NCBI GenBank assembly: GCA_035610365.1 | Contig: CM069435.1 | Span: 82,431,389-82,495,388, forward strand | Origin: Aquatica leii | Taxonomy: Eukaryota; Arthropoda; Insecta; Coleoptera; Lampyridae | Reading direction: 5' to 3' | Length of the DNA stretch: 64,000 bases | Shown here: in pieces, positions 10,041-22,388 of the stretch | Layout: each line of letters starts with the position of its first letter | Numbering within the stretch: position 1 is the first letter of the stretch | Position numbers and translations under genes: made by a program | The notes under the pieces: model-generated | Database searches by the model: none | Seen by the model: the letters and a program-made list of their open reading frames with translations, nothing else | Told to the model about the DNA's origin: nothing

Positions 10041-11396
10041 TCACTCTCCAAACCCGAACGACATTCTAATCTTAGGATTATTTTATATGTCTTGTAAGTA
10101 AGATCCACATGCTATTCTATTGCAGCTTCTAAGAAAAACGTTTACAACATCGTATTTGTCGAAAGTACTTGACGACATTGTAGATGATTTAAGCTTTGGC
10201 ATGAATAGATTTCTTTTATTTACTGACTGCAAAAGCAGAATTTTTTAAATAATTGATATTTTGCAAACTGATCGTGCTCATAAATATTAAATTTTATTTG
10301 AAATTAATGCATTAAAAAATTAGAGCAGTAAATAATTTGAGATTAATTACCACGTAATTATACTCACAATTTTTCTAAATAGAGATGAATATTAAAAATC
10401 AAGATATTAAGCAATATTAACACTTATAACTCGTAGTATAAACGCAGACAAATCGACATAAAATGAATGTAAAGTTTTGACGTATAATTTTTTAATTGCC
10501 GTTTTAGGTATTACCAACACAAATTTTTAAATTTAGGTTATCCATTTTCGGCGTCATTTGTTTTTCTAAAAAGTTTAATATCTTTTTGATTTTGATAAAT
10601 AACTAAATATATAGTCGTAGAAAAAGTTGAGTCTGTAATTGGTAAGAAATCTGCAAAACTCAAAGGAATTGCGAATTTTTATACTTGTTGGCAATAACTG
10701 CCGTTCCTTAGTCAATGTACGGTATATTATTTCGTGACTGTTATTGTTTTTTATAGTAAACTTGAAGTTTTGAATTGTCATAGTTTTTCCGAAAAATTAT
10801 CAAGCTGAATTTAAGTAATCTAATAAGTTTAAACATTTTTATAGTGTAGGTACTTCAACCAATCACAACACATAAACAACTTATTTCCGTTATTAACGTT
10901 CTCAAGAGTTCTTGATGACGTCGCTACCGGATAAAATAATTTATTACATTTTCTACATCATCGGATTACAGACTTATTTCATAAAGGTTTAATTTATTTT
11001 TTTGCAAAATGTTACACAAATCTATATTCTACGTGATACCGAAGTTAGTTAAATGACGTTAAACTATTGCACTAAGATTTTCGCAAAACGTTTTTAAAAA
11101 AATGGTAAAAAACTCACCGAGTAGGTGTAGATAAAGATTTGAAGTTTGTATAAGCAAAAAAAAACCAAAAACCTTTTCGTTTGTTGAAAGTTCGTATGTA
11201 GCGTAAGGTTTTTACATGGAAGACACTTAATGACATTGAGTTTAACAAAAATGTTTATGTATTTTATACAATCAAAATAATTAATTTAAAAAGTATGTTC
11301 TTTACGAGTATTTTGAATAAAATGAATTGCTGTATGTATACTATAAATTAAAATTAAAAGTTTTAGTTAGTATATTATTATTGTTATTTATTATAT
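10041..11396. other. AT-rich intronic sequence, nothing recognised
   Basis: No coding similarity, terminal repeat or RNA gene is apparent. The minus-strand frame at 10575-10781 is low in complexity and unsupported. Confidence 0.4.
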
Positions 11397-11662
11397 TGAA
11401 ACGTTCGAGAAATTATACTCAAGTTTCAGAACGTTCACCAAAAAATATTGAAAATTCTCGAACGCTTGGCCAAAATATATAAAACCGATACAAATGAATC
11501 ATAGGACAGTGATTCTAGTCATTTGAAGACGGCAGTGTTAAGAAGATTATTCAAGTCTAAATAAATAAGTGATTAACGCGTGTGTTTGAGATAAATATAC
11601 GGAGTATAACCTTGTAGGTTACTTTAAGGTAAACAATAAGTGTTAAACTAAAGTTATCCGCG
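11397..11662 (+). repeat. 5' LTR of the gypsy element
   Basis: It starts TGAAACGTTCGAGAAATTAT and shares long blocks with 15942-16198, including GACGGCAGTGTTAAGAAGAT and ATATACGGAGTATAACCTTG. It contains AATATATAAAACC as a possible TATA region. The right boundary is set where similarity to the 3' LTR ends. Confidence 0.75.
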
Positions 11663-11708
11663 AATTTTATCAGAAAAACTGTCCAAAAACTCTAGAAAAT
11701 TAGAAGAA

Positions 11709-12640
11709 ATGCGTGCTAGTATTGGAAATCAGATAAAAACTATAGAAGAACAAATAAAAATTAGTGTAGAAAACCAGATTAAAACTGTTCAAGAAGAAAT
11801 GCAAAGCGGTATTTTAAATTCAAGAAAAGCTGTAGAAGGCAAAATAGCAGAAGTAGAAGACAAATTAGAGCAAAAGTTAGAAGAGAATTTAAGAACTATA
11901 GAAGACCAACTAAAGTAAAAATTAAGAGAAAAAATTAAACTGCTTGAAGAAAGAATAAATCCAATGAATTGTTTCGGTAAAGGAAGCGTCACGAGTGAAG
12001 ATTTAATAATGGACCATAGGGAAGAAACCACTTACAAAATTAAAGTTGTACCTCTAATTTTTAATGGTAAAGTTCTATGGTCAACCTACTACAAGCAGTT
12101 TGAAGCCGCAGCTACAGCAAATGGTTGAAGCAACAAGCAGAAAGCGACGTCTTTAATAGTGTCCTTACGTGAAGCTCTTGGAATCTTGCAAACTGTTCCT
12201 AACCACCTATAAAAATTACGAATTTTTAATTTTACTTCAATAAGTGTATCAAGCTCAAATTAAAAGTCGGGTTCATAAAGCTACCGAAAGTCTTCTAGAG
12301 TTTGAGGCTGACATCGCCAGATTAACACGGCTTGCGTATCCTACAGCACCAGATACATTCTTTAAGCAATAGGCTATTCAAACCTTTGTAGATGACCTCC
12401 AAGACAACGAAACGTAGCAGACTCTCCCCATGCTTTGAAGTTTGAAACTGTGAAACAAGCGTCACACCGAGGTAGCCATAAGCTCCGTTGTGCTGCAGAA
12501 ATACCATCGTACACAGAAGAAAGAATTGAAAACATAGTGCGACGTGTATTTTGGGAACCAGTAGCTCAAGGTAAAGAAGCGATGTGCTGAAACTGCAGAC
12601 AAGTGGGACACGTATGACAACGTTGTACTAAGCCCAAAAG
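11709..12640 (+). pseudogene. Gypsy gag remnant
   Basis: The first open part (11709-11918) is a Glu/Lys/Gln-rich coiled coil. After a stop it continues with capsid-like sequence (FNGKVLWSTYYKQFEAAA near 12060-12120) through several frame breaks. At 12583-12626 a CCHC zinc knuckle is recognisable (C-stop-NCRQVGHV-stop-QRC), with two of its codons mutated to stops. Gag would form the particle and bind RNA; this copy cannot. Confidence 0.65.
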
Positions 12641-12734
12641 AAGACCGGAAAAACGTCTGGAAAACTAAAACAGGTCGACCGGATGGGGCGAAAATCAACC
12701 TCAACGAGCCATGTCTTGGAGATTACCATTGAAA

Positions 12735-13484
12735 TGGCTTCGCCTAGAGAGCAATTGCATAGCATTTATCTCGACGGCAAGATCAATGGAACAAGTGTTC
12801 AATTACTGGTTGACACGGTAGCGACAAAAGATTATTCGTTCTGACATGTTATTTGAAAATGAGAAGATATCACCAATAACCGTACGACTTCAAACGGCGA
12901 CAGGCGAAAAAATACCTACTCACGGACAAGTCAAAGCAACCATTGGTTTGGGAAATGGAGTACTCGACCATCAAGTACTGGTAGCCTACATCACGGAAAA
13001 AGTTATCGTGGGAATAGACGTTATAAAGAAGTATGGGTTCCATTTGGATATGAAGAACGATGTTTTGAAGATCGACAATGAAAAAATACACTTTCATTTG
13101 TCAGAGAAGGTAGCCGTGCGAGTCTTATTGAGTGAAGAGGTGACTCTGTTTGCAAGGACTGAAAGTGTGGTGATAGCACGCCTGGATGGTAATCTTCGGG
13201 AAGGGTACATACGCGCGATTGAACCAATGGAGGGCGACTTAGTTGAAAAGAGATTACTCGTTGGCAGAACTTTAGTGCGAGTGAAAAACAAGATGCCAGT
13301 AAGGATTTTAAATATAAACCCAGATTCTGTAACGTTGACAAAGCAGACCGTGATAGACCAATGCACGCCAGTATCTCAAATTGTGAGATGCGTAAAATCT
13401 AACAAAGATACGTCGCCACAGAAGTGCCCACAACATCTATTAGACATTCTTACCACCAAATGCCAAAATCTCAGCCAAGATTAG
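12735..13484 (+). pseudogene. Gypsy retropepsin region
   Basis: The frame YLDGKINGTSVQLLVDTVATK near 12758-12829 aligns with the retropepsin active site, but the catalytic DTG triad reads DTV at 12812-12820. A frame break near 12840 follows. The open frame 12846-13484 then carries the flap and C-terminal part (VIVGIDVIKKYGFHLDMK) and a linker. The protease would have been inactive. Confidence 0.65.
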
Positions 13485-13499
13485 CTGGTTAAAGTTAAA

Positions 13500-14560
13500 G
13501 TGTTGATCAAAGAGTATCAAGATGTGTTTGCGTTTGAGAGTGGTTCCAAAGGAAGAACTAATGTGGTGAAATATAAAATTAATACCGGAGACGCTTGGTC
13601 GATACGACATCTACGTAAACTTTTTTTACCGAAAAAAGGAGAAGCCGAACAAATCATTACGGATATGGAGAGAGAAGGCGTGATTGGACCTTTAAATAGT
13701 CCGTAAAAAAGAAATATGAATCAACGTGGTTTTGCGTAGACTACAGACAGCTAAACGACGTGACCAAAAAGGACAGTTACCGTTTACCCATAATTGACGA
13801 TACGTTAGACATCCTGTGAGGATCCCAATGGTTTTCTATGTTAGACTTAAAGAGTGGTTACTGGCAGGTAGAATTGGAATCCAAGGATCCTAAAAAAACA
13901 GCTTTTACGATAGAAACTAGTTGTGTGACTAGCGACTACGTAGTGCTAATATCAAACTGAGCCCAAAAGAGTGCCTCGTATTTAAGAAGGAATTGCAATA
14001 CCTTGGCCACGTCGTATCTAGAGATGTAGTAAAAGCTGACCCAAACAAAATCCAAGCAGTGCAAGCATGGCCAACACCAATCGACAAACATCAGGTCCAA
14101 AGTTTTTTTGGGTTATGCACGATTTGTACTCGGATCTGCCAATATTGCCAAAAATTTGACAAAATTGACCTAAGAAGGAGTAGAGTTTAGATGGAATGAA
14201 GACTCCGAAAATGCTTTCCATCAACTAAAACAGGCCCTAGTCACTTCGCGTTATCGCGTATTTTAGCAAGATTTTGTCTAGGCTAGAAAAGAATTATTGC
14301 GTGACTAGGAGGGAGCTGTTAGGAGTTATCAAGTTCATAGAACATTTCTACTAATATTTGTCTGAACAAAAATTTTTACTGAGAACGGACCACGCCGCTT
14401 TAAAATAGCTATTGCAATTCCGTAACCCAGAAGGACAAGTGGCAAGATGGATCGAGAGCGTGGAAGAATATGACTATGACAAAGAACACCGTGCCGGAAG
14501 CAGCCATCGTAACGCAGATGACTTGTCCAGAAGACCATATAAAGTGAACTACTGCCATTG
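13500..14560 (+). pseudogene. Gypsy reverse transcriptase and RNase H remnant with deletions
   Basis: Visible are EYQDVFAF (13510), a fingers block CVDYRQLNDVTKKDSYRLP (13730-13790) and MLDLKSGYWQVEL (13840-13880). The frame then jumps to LSPKECLVFKKELQYLGHVVS (13960-14025). The segment holding the catalytic YxDD motif, normally between these, is absent. The connection and RNase H parts follow (FLGYARFV, RKELL near 14290, QFRNPEGQVARWI at 14412-14450, SSHRNADDLSRRP at 14500-14535), with the RNase H catalytic DTDAS region also missing. Both deletions look older than most point mutations, but this cannot be dated by eye. Confidence 0.7.
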
Positions 14561-14587
14561 TTCGCTACTTAAAGAACCGGAGAACTC

Positions 14588-15660
14588 CTATGGTTGATGA
14601 TGAGTGGGAACTTGAGCAGTTGCGTCGCGAACAAGAAAAAGATTCTGAAATAAAACTACTCCTGGATGGAAAGAAAGCGGCCGACGATCAACCGGGGAAG
14701 AAGTGAATGCTTTGGGAAGAAACATCAAAGCGTATTGGGCGCAGTGAGACTCTTTTATAGTAGAAGGCGGTCTTCTTAAGCGATCCCTAAAGAATGTCGA
14801 GGGCACGGGAATCATACTACAGTTGGCAGTGCCAAAGAGCCGGGTGTCGGAAGTGTTGAAGCATCTCCACGATGGTAAATCAAGAGAACACTTTAGCATT
14901 AAGAAGACATAGGGGAAAGTTCGAGAACAATTCTACTAGGTGAACTGCAAAGAAGACGTCATGAAATGGTGCCGTAAGTGCACGGTCTGCGCATTAGGAA
15001 ATGGTCCAGCGAAAAGCACCCATAAAGCAATACAACGTAGAAAGCCCTTTGAAAAGAGTAGCGATTGATATTACAGGGCCGTTCCCAGAATCCGATTTCG
15101 GAAATAAATACATCCTGGTAGCGATGAATTATTTTACGAAATGGACGGAGGCTTACGCCATACCCAATCAAGAAACAACTACAGTTGCAGACGTATTAGT
15201 AAAATAGTTTTTCTGCCGTTGGAATTACACCCCGATAAAGGCCTCAATTTTGTGTTTGGGCTGTTTCAAGAAGTTTGCCGACTGTTGGGAATTAAGAAAA
15301 CTAGGACGACGCCTCTCTATCTTCAATCTGAAGGCGCGGTTGAGCAGATGAATCGAATAATAAAAAAATATTTAGGCAAAGTATTGTCTGAACACTAAAG
15401 AGACGTTTACGAAAACACAGGCCAAACACCATCTTGTGTCTTGCTCGGTTGCGAAATACGACCTCCATGCGACCTCCAATTTGGACAAAGACTAGAAGAA
15501 GAAGTTGCTGACGAAGAGTAGGTCAGCAAGCTGACCAAGAGGCTAGACGAAGTGCATGAGGAGGTCCATAAAAACACACAAATTGCCAGCGACAGAATGA
15601 AAACTAGATATGACGTCAAAGCACAAAATGAAGCGTTTAACTTGGCGGCATGGTGTGGTT
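14588..15660 (+). pseudogene. Gypsy integrase remnant
   Basis: An HHCC zinc-binding region (HLHDGK near 14870, then CRKCTVC near 14970-14990) precedes the catalytic core. The core has ITGPFPESDFGNKYILVAMN (15068-15128), a damaged second Asp region near 15230-15260 and GAVEQMNRIIKKYLGKVL (15331-15390), which includes the third acidic residue. A Glu/Lys-rich C-terminal part follows to about 15650. Frame breaks at 14900, 14940 and 15200 disable it. Confidence 0.75.
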
Positions 15661-15941
15661 GTATAATCCCCCAAAAAGACGTTGTATGTTAGCTAAGATC
15701 AACTGAATTGGAGGACAGTTTGAAACATGTTGGAGGTCGTCTTTCGCGAAACAGGCGTTCAAGTGTTGGTCTGTATTTAAATCAAAAAGAATATCGGGTC
15801 AGGAAAAGTCCATTGACTGCTACTTTTATAGTCAAGGAAGTTGCCGAAATGGAAAAAGCTGCCGCTATCGCCACGATCCTTTCTACCAGTGTTGCATCTA
15901 GTTTCCTGTTCTGGGACAGAACAGTCTTAAGAAAGGGTCAG

Positions 15942-16198
15942 TGAAACGTTCGAGAAATTATTCTCAAGTTCCAGAAGGTCCACCGAAAAATATAGAAAAT
16001 TCTCAATGGCCAAAATATATGAAAGTAATACAAGTGAATCATAGGGCAGTTGTTTCAGTAATTTCAAGACGGCAGTGTTAAGAAGATTATACAAGTCTAA
16101 ATAAATGATTAACGCGTGTGTTCCAGATAAATATACGGAGTATAACCTTGTACGTGACTTTAAAGTAAACAATAAGTGTTAAACTAAAGTTATCCACG
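15942..16198 (+). repeat. 3' LTR of the gypsy element
   Basis: It starts TGAAACGTTCGAGAAATTAT like the 5' copy and diverges from it by scattered substitutions and small indels. The end is placed near ATCCACGGA where similarity with the 5' LTR stops. Confidence 0.75.
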
Positions 16199-17659
16199 GA
16201 CTGTACCTTCGTATAAATGATAGTGTTATATATATAAATTAGTGTGTTTTTATTAAATATCCTTAGGTTTAATTAGTTCGGTTAGTTATAAACAAGTACA
16301 ATTTTTTTTAGTTCGAATAAATTAGTTTTAATAATAATCGTTACAATATTATAATTTAATCTAATACAAAACTTAATAGTTCTTATCATTAGTTAGTACA
16401 ATGAAAGCAAGCAAAAATATAAACGTACTTTCTACAAAACTGTAAAAAAATGACGTAACGTGTTTTATATGTACTGCAAAGTTAATGTTTAATTTCGAAG
16501 TATATTACTTTACAGCTAATAATTTTAAAGATTTAGACTCGGGTGTAAAACTGTCCAAATATTGCCGGAAGTTTATGAACCGTCGTTCTTTTACTGTTTT
16601 ATTAAATATAAAATACCTTGTTTCTACCGTAAACTCAGTGTAAGTCACAACATTGGAACTAAATCTTAATAACAATTATGTCAATTAAAACACAATTAAG
16701 TTTGTCACGGTTTACGTCGTTCTGGTAAACAATAAGTTTCATTTCAAAGTTAACGTGACATTAATATGCACAAATGTGAGAAAACAGTCATGAAGCAACA
16801 ATTCTCTTAACGTTGTTCAGTCTGTACGCAAATGTACAATAATCGTCATTAACAACTACAAGCTTCCCAAAATTAGTGCTACATTATTTTATTGCGACAA
16901 TAATGCATGAATAAATCGGTGAAAATATATTTCAATTGTACCATTAAAAAATCTTCATAATAAATTACATTTAGGAAAAACTGCTACACGCGCAATTTTA
17001 CTTTCTAAATGGACTATAAAAAATTGAAGTGTTTAAAAGAATAATGGCATAATCAAACCCAGAACGTATTTCAACATCGATCTTTCAAACCGTCTGTTAC
17101 CACAAAATGATATATCTATTAAAGCGCAGAAGTAATTTTTGCTGAGAAATTGAACAAAATTTTATATTAGACGTGTGTATTAGGGCAAAATCGAAATTGA
17201 AATAACAGAACAATTATCTATTGCAGAGTCTGTTTATTTAATTTTTCTAAAAATTTTAGCTCAATTAACTGATTACACTTTGCTTTAAAAGGTGTTTAAG
17301 CTTTGGTTGCCAATAAGCTTTAACGAAAATATTTGTTTTTGTGATGTGAAGTTTATAGTATGTTTTATTAATTAATAAAACGATTTTAAAAAGTAATGTT
17401 TAAATACGTTTTTCTTTTATCGGTTAAGCTTGTTAAATTGCATACAAATAATTAACAATAACAAATTATTATTGTCAAGGCATCGACAACTAAGGTTATT
17501 AGCCTCGTAATTTTGGTGTAATAATACACAGTTTAAACACTCACATATTACTTAAATTTCCCTATCTACCTAATGAAATATTAAAGATAATAATAAGTGT
17601 AAAATTCTCTAAATCCTATGAAATACATTAATGTCCTGTAAAAAGTCGTTGATAGGCTT
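16199..17659. other. AT-rich intronic sequence, nothing recognised
   Basis: No coding similarity or clear repeat structure was found. Confidence 0.4.
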
Positions 17660-17990
17660 ATCGGCTAGATCTATCTCTATTCAGCCTCTAAGTTTGTGTG
17701 TGACACGATAATTTGCATATAAACGTAACAAATTTATTAGTGGTGTCAAGATTATGTAGTGGAGACAGTATTATTTGTACCAATAGATAATTACTTAAAG
17801 GGTTCGAAATATCACAAAGAAAAGCTAGTAAGTCACAGCAGATTATAGAGTGATTACTATTCAAATGGCTACAGTACCCAATTGCTTGCCATATAGCATA
17901 GAATTCTGCAGTATAGATGCTTTTACATGGGTGAATGATTGACTATAATTACGAACCATCGCGTTACATTTTATACTTATTAACTCCGGT
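17660..17990 (-). mobile_element. Possible non-LTR RNase H fragment
   Basis: Broken minus-strand frames read SILQNSMLYGKQLGT, then ISNPLSNYLLVQIIL, then LHNLDTTNKFVTFICKLSCH. They align loosely with the C-terminal RNase H of I/R1-type non-LTR elements (patterns SIFTAELxAI, NPLxxxI and NxVxFxWxPSHxGI). The remnant is short and degraded, and this is a judgement from pattern only. Confidence 0.4.
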
Positions 17991-18623
17991 GAATCGGATG
18001 TTTTTCTAAAAGTTTGAAAGCCAGGTTAATTTTTATTTTAAGTAGAAATGTGCTAGGTAGAGTAAGACTACTGTGCATGCAAAATTTATGAGCTCTGATA
18101 TACACTGCCTCAAAAAAGTAATTGGACACTTTTAACGCGATCTGCAAGGTAGGCAACTAAACTTACGTTATAACGAAACGCCTAGTTATATTTGACAACA
18201 TTGGCATGGTAGATATTACTTGCAACGATATTACGAGATTACTAACCATTCTTTATAAGCACTGCCTTAAGCGTTCAAAGAACATGTTTTTTACCTGCAA
18301 ATATTTATCTAAATTGTACTTTACAGTTTTAAATTCTTCTTCGCCGAGTTTTGTATTTATTTATGTTCTCTGCTTAAGTAATTAAAAAAGTTTAATTGTT
18401 ATTTATGATTAAATAAGTTCATTTATAGCTCGAATAGTGACAAACTGTATGCTCAAATATGAAACTACTCTACTAATTCGCCTAAAAGTCTTAATATATC
18501 TGGACTAAATTAAAGTCAACATTCCGATTTTCTTTGCAAAGAAAATATTATTATTATTATTATTAAAACGTAATTAGTAGTCGAACAATGGCAGTATAAA
18601 TTCCCATTACTCATTTTAAATTA

Positions 18624-20754
18624 CAGTCGAACTCCTATATAGTGATGTTCAAAATTCCCTTCAAAAACATTATTATATAGAAACTTCATCGTATAGAATT
18701 TATACTTAAAAAATAAAACACAAATTTAAACGTACATAAGAAATATTAATTATTGTAAAATAGGTATTAAAGAAGCGTTTATTAATAAACGATGCATTAG
18801 ATATGTTTGTTACATATACATATGTATATTAGACATTAACTATGTATGTATCTATCAAGTATTTGCTGCACGGTACACTTATAAATTAATTTATGTTCGT
18901 AATATGTTTCACTTTTACTTAGTGTATTGAGTATCCCTTCGGGAACGTTTTCTTGACACTGAAAGCCTCGGCGAATTGTTTCAAATGCTTTCATCATCTC
19001 GGTTTCGCTAGGTTTATTAATCATATTCGTCCTCTTCTTCATGGTCACTCGAATTTTGTTTATTTTCTTTAGAAACGCAATTTAAAATTTCATTGTCGTC
19101 CGGGTATTCGGTAATTACTACATCTTCATCAACGCTTAAAAAGTCATTAAGTTCAACTTGATCACAAACGTTGCGCAAAATTTTAAGGCGATCCCACATT
19201 TTTTTTAGCTCGTTTAATTGCATGTCATCTTCCTCATCCCAATTTGACAAATTTGGAGTAAAACCAGCTTTACTAAAACAGTTTTTGATTGTCTCTTGTG
19301 TCACTTCAAATCGCCATACTTTTGATAACTCTGATATGCAATCACGAAGATTAACGATTTTGTCTGTGGTTTTATTTTCCTCTTCTTCTTTTACGGTAAT
19401 GAAATTTTTAATTTTTTATAATTCCTTGGTCCATCGGTTGCAATTTCGACGTCATGTTTGTCAGAAAAAAGATCAACTCCACATTTTTTAATTTTGACTT
19501 CATAGAATCATGGTGGGCTGGACAGTTATCTACAATTAACGCCACTTTACGTTTTTCTCTGCCCATTTTTTTTTAAATTTTAGTAGTCACTCTTCAAAAA
19601 TTTTACTGGTCATCCACGCCTTTTTATTAAAATCGTAATCAACATCCAACGATTTTACTACTTTAAAACATCGAAGGTTTTTACTTTTACCTATTACAAG
19701 AAGCTTCATTTTTTCGGTACCCGTCATATTCGCTCCAATCATGACCGTAATTCGTTCTTTACTGTTTTTACCTCCAAAACATTTATCATTTTTAAAAGAT
19801 AATGTTCTGTTTGGTACACACTTAAAAAACAAACCAGTTTCATCGGCGTTGAAAAGGTCTTTGGGATCAAATTTATTCAAAATTTTTTTTAACGTCGATT
19901 GCAACCATTCTGCGCATTTTTCGTTACTTACAGTAGCACTTTCACCGCTAATAACTTTTTCGACAATTTTATGTCGTTGCTTAAACTTGTCCAACCATCT
20001 ATTACTCGCTTGAAAATCTACGTGGCCCAGAGATTGTGCGTAAAACAACGCTTTCTCTTTTATTAAGGGTCCAGAAATAGGAACATTTTTGTCACGAACC
20101 ACCTGTATCCATTTTAAAATTGCTTCGTCCAAGTCTTCATATGTACACAACTTAATTCTTTTCCTTTAACACGTTTTCACAATTTTTATCAATAGTCGAC
20201 ACAGTGTTGGCAGCGATTCCAAATTTACAGTCTTTCTGTTTAACACCATTTTTCACATCTTCCAGCACTTTCAATTTCTCCTCAAAACTCAAACACTTTC
20301 GTTTTGCCATTTTTAACCAACTTTACACTTAAACAACTTGAAACGAAAAAATTGCAAATGAAACGTATTCAATAACATGACAATGCATTTCAAAACTCGA
20401 AGAAAATTCTATAATCCTCTAAACAATTCATGCATTTATGTCATTTACAAATGTACATAATTTTTAGTACCATTAGTAATAGCCTTTCTGTATTGTAAAT
20501 TAAGAAGTCTTATAATCCGCTTATCCGTTTAACAATGCGGTATTGTAAAGGTAAAGTAGATTCTACGTGGTTCCAAGAAAACTTTAAGTAGTTGGGTAAC
20601 ATTTTCTTTGAAAAAGATGATAATATCGAATTGGAACATCATATTTTAGAGGTGTTTTTACACGCATTTTAACCCGAAGGTCAATATCCTAAAGAAAACA
20701 TCACTAAATAGAAAAAATCATTAAATAGGAGTTCATTGAATGGAGGTCCGACTG
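18624..20754 (-). mobile_element. Complete Tigger/pogo DNA transposon with TA target duplication
   Basis: The left tip CAGTCGAACTCCTATATAGTG is cut here to its first bases CAGTCGAACTCC; the right tip read inward is CAGTCGGACCTCC. Both are flanked by TA (18622-18623 and 20755-20756), the standard target duplication of this superfamily. A minus-strand transposase frame fills the inside. The insertion sits in the 5' subterminal part of a Tc1/mariner-like element, so it is younger than that host copy. Confidence 0.85.
18836..20310 (-). pseudogene. Tigger/pogo transposase, frameshifted
   Basis: The frame starts at an ATG at 20310 (MAKRKCLSFEEKLKVLEDV), a pipsqueak-type DNA-binding helix-turn-helix. 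It shifts near 20155 and continues with a CENP-B-type second helix-turn-helix (SNRWLDKFKQRH) and the DDE_1 domain. Catalytic residues are visible in NADETGLFFK (about 19850), in NCPAHHDS after a shift near 19590-19500, and in QPMDQG near 19430. The acidic C-terminal tail lies at 19304-18836. At least three frameshifts make it inactive. The order of the two DNA-binding domains followed by DDE is the one expected for Tigger. Confidence 0.85.
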
Positions 20755-21224
20755 TATTAGTATAAAAAAAACTAAAGGATACGTATCTCCCTTTATAAAA
20801 TCAAATCTAATTTTTAATGCAAAACGCTAAAAAGTTACAAATAAAATTTGAAAATACATACCTATGCTGTAAATCTAAAAATCACAAAACTAGAAAAATG
20901 CGAAATGCATTTTCCGCTTTCTCGTCGTAACATTTAATTTAAGTATTAACTACTTCGAGGGAATATAAATTTAATAGTAATGAACTGAAATTTGAAATTT
21001 CGTAGTTTGCATTTTTTTATGTTTTAGATTATTATAGTACCTACTACATTTTAATAGAAATAATACCTTAGAATTTATTATAAATTATTCATAAACACTA
21101 TTTATATTACAAGAACAAAACTAGATATAGAAAATCCTAATAAAAAACATGATTAAAAAAGTATTTATTATTTTATTTAAATATTTGTATTGTACATGCT
21201 AGTAATGGGTGTAATATCCATTAT

Positions 21225-22388
21225 TAGTTATAAACTCCCATAGACGGTTTGGAATCGAATTGGCACATACATTAGCTCCTCAAAATTTTTCCCATACGGT
21301 ATTAAGATGGCGATGCAATTTGTTTATATTTCGTATTTCTATGTTACTGTTCAGTTCGTCGTTACACCCACGCACGGTCTCCGCACACAAATATTCTATA
21401 GGGTTCAAATTCGGTGACTTAGGTGGCCAACAGATTCTGTAAACTTCTGGATGTTGTAAGATTAATTTTTGAACTACCACTGCCGTATGTATACGAGAAT
21501 TGTCCTAAACAAACGGAATTTGTCTTTCGGGATAAACTGCTTGCACGGAGGGCAACATAACGTCATAATCGCCAGGTATGTTTCAGCAGTTAAGCGTCTA
21601 TTGACAACGTGTTAATTACTTGTGGCCAGCATCACTCATCCATCCCCAGTACGCAGCACTAATTTTCCCACTTCTTTTGTTGGGTTGCACATGTTTTGAT
21701 TCATATCTAAAATTACGTCGCCTCCAAAAAACTTTTTTACTATATTGAGAAGTGCAGAAGGTTTTTTAATGGAAAAAACAACACCTTTGCAATTAAAATT
21801 TAAATGTTCTTCTGAAAACTGCAATCTTCGGTAGGCATTTTTTTCAGTTATTATAGGTTTTGTTACAGATCGATAGCAGCTTATTCCTTCAGCTATCAAA
21901 GTATTCCTTATTGTTTGCAAACTGCATTTTCGCGAATGGTGACGGAAGTTGTGAATGGAATCAAGCGAGCATCTTGGATAATGTTGTCTGGATAAGAGAG
22001 ATGGCCTTTCACTTCTATGGGCGGTCTGCAAACGACGATCATTTTCCACGCTTTGTTCTTCGTGTTGTACCCAATAATAGACCACACTTTTCTAATAAAA
22101 TAAATAATAGTTAACAATTTTCCTTGATGTAAGTGAATAATTGTGCAATCTGAATTATATTTCATATAATACCCATAAAATAGGTATATATATATAATGT
22201 ACCCATGATTAAAACTGAAAAAAACTGCTAATATTATAAAATATTATCAAAAGCAAAAGAAAAAATTATCTTACCGATAAACCCATATGTGCAGCAATTA
22301 TTTGGATAGAAAATCCACATTCTTGTAAAGCATTAATATTTTCTCTAGTTTCTAGTGATATCTCTGCTTGTCCACGAAGACGTGGCAT
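21225..22388 (-). pseudogene. Tc1/mariner-like transposase gene with a putative intron, frameshifted
   Basis: Exon 1 runs from ATG at 22388 to 22275 and encodes MPRLRGQAEISLETRENI plus the rest of an N-terminal helix-turn-helix. A GTAAGA donor at 22274 and a TTTTATTAG acceptor ending at 22092 bound a 183-bp intron in phase 0. Exon 2 starts KSVVYYWVQHEEQ and continues through a frame break near 22000 (KCSLQTIRNTLIAEGI, AYRRLQFSEEHL) to the C-terminus with WPPKSPNLNPIEY at about 21440. The last acidic residue of the DD34-type triad lies in NPIEY. Further breaks exist near 21620 and 21290. It is the transposase of the element at 18103-22920. Confidence 0.75.
22092..22274 (-). other. Putative 183-bp intron in the Tc1-like transposase
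   Basis: The sequence reads GTAAGATAATT at its 5' end and ends in TTTTATTAG, and removing it joins the helix-turn-helix to its continuation in frame. It contains stops in all relevant frames, so it cannot be coding. Confidence 0.6.

Larger units (their letters stand above)
11397..16198 (+). mobile_element. Degraded Ty3/gypsy LTR retrotransposon
   Basis: Two LTRs in direct orientation (11397-11662 and 15942-16198) flank plus-strand gag-pol remnants in the order gag, protease, reverse transcriptase, RNase H, integrase, which is the Ty3/gypsy order. The internal sequence carries many stops and frameshifts and at least two internal deletions. The closest general type is the Mdg1/412-like group, judged from the RLPIIDDTLD and WFSMLDLKSGYWQVEL motifs. 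I could not find a convincing target duplication. The two LTRs differ at many positions, so the insertion is old. Confidence 0.85.

Noticed and set aside
11385-11397. Target duplication for the gypsy element
   Set aside because: The bases before 11397 and after 16198 do not match convincingly.
11789-12031. Minus-strand open frame over the gag region
   Set aside because: Shadow of the plus-strand coiled-coil gag sequence.
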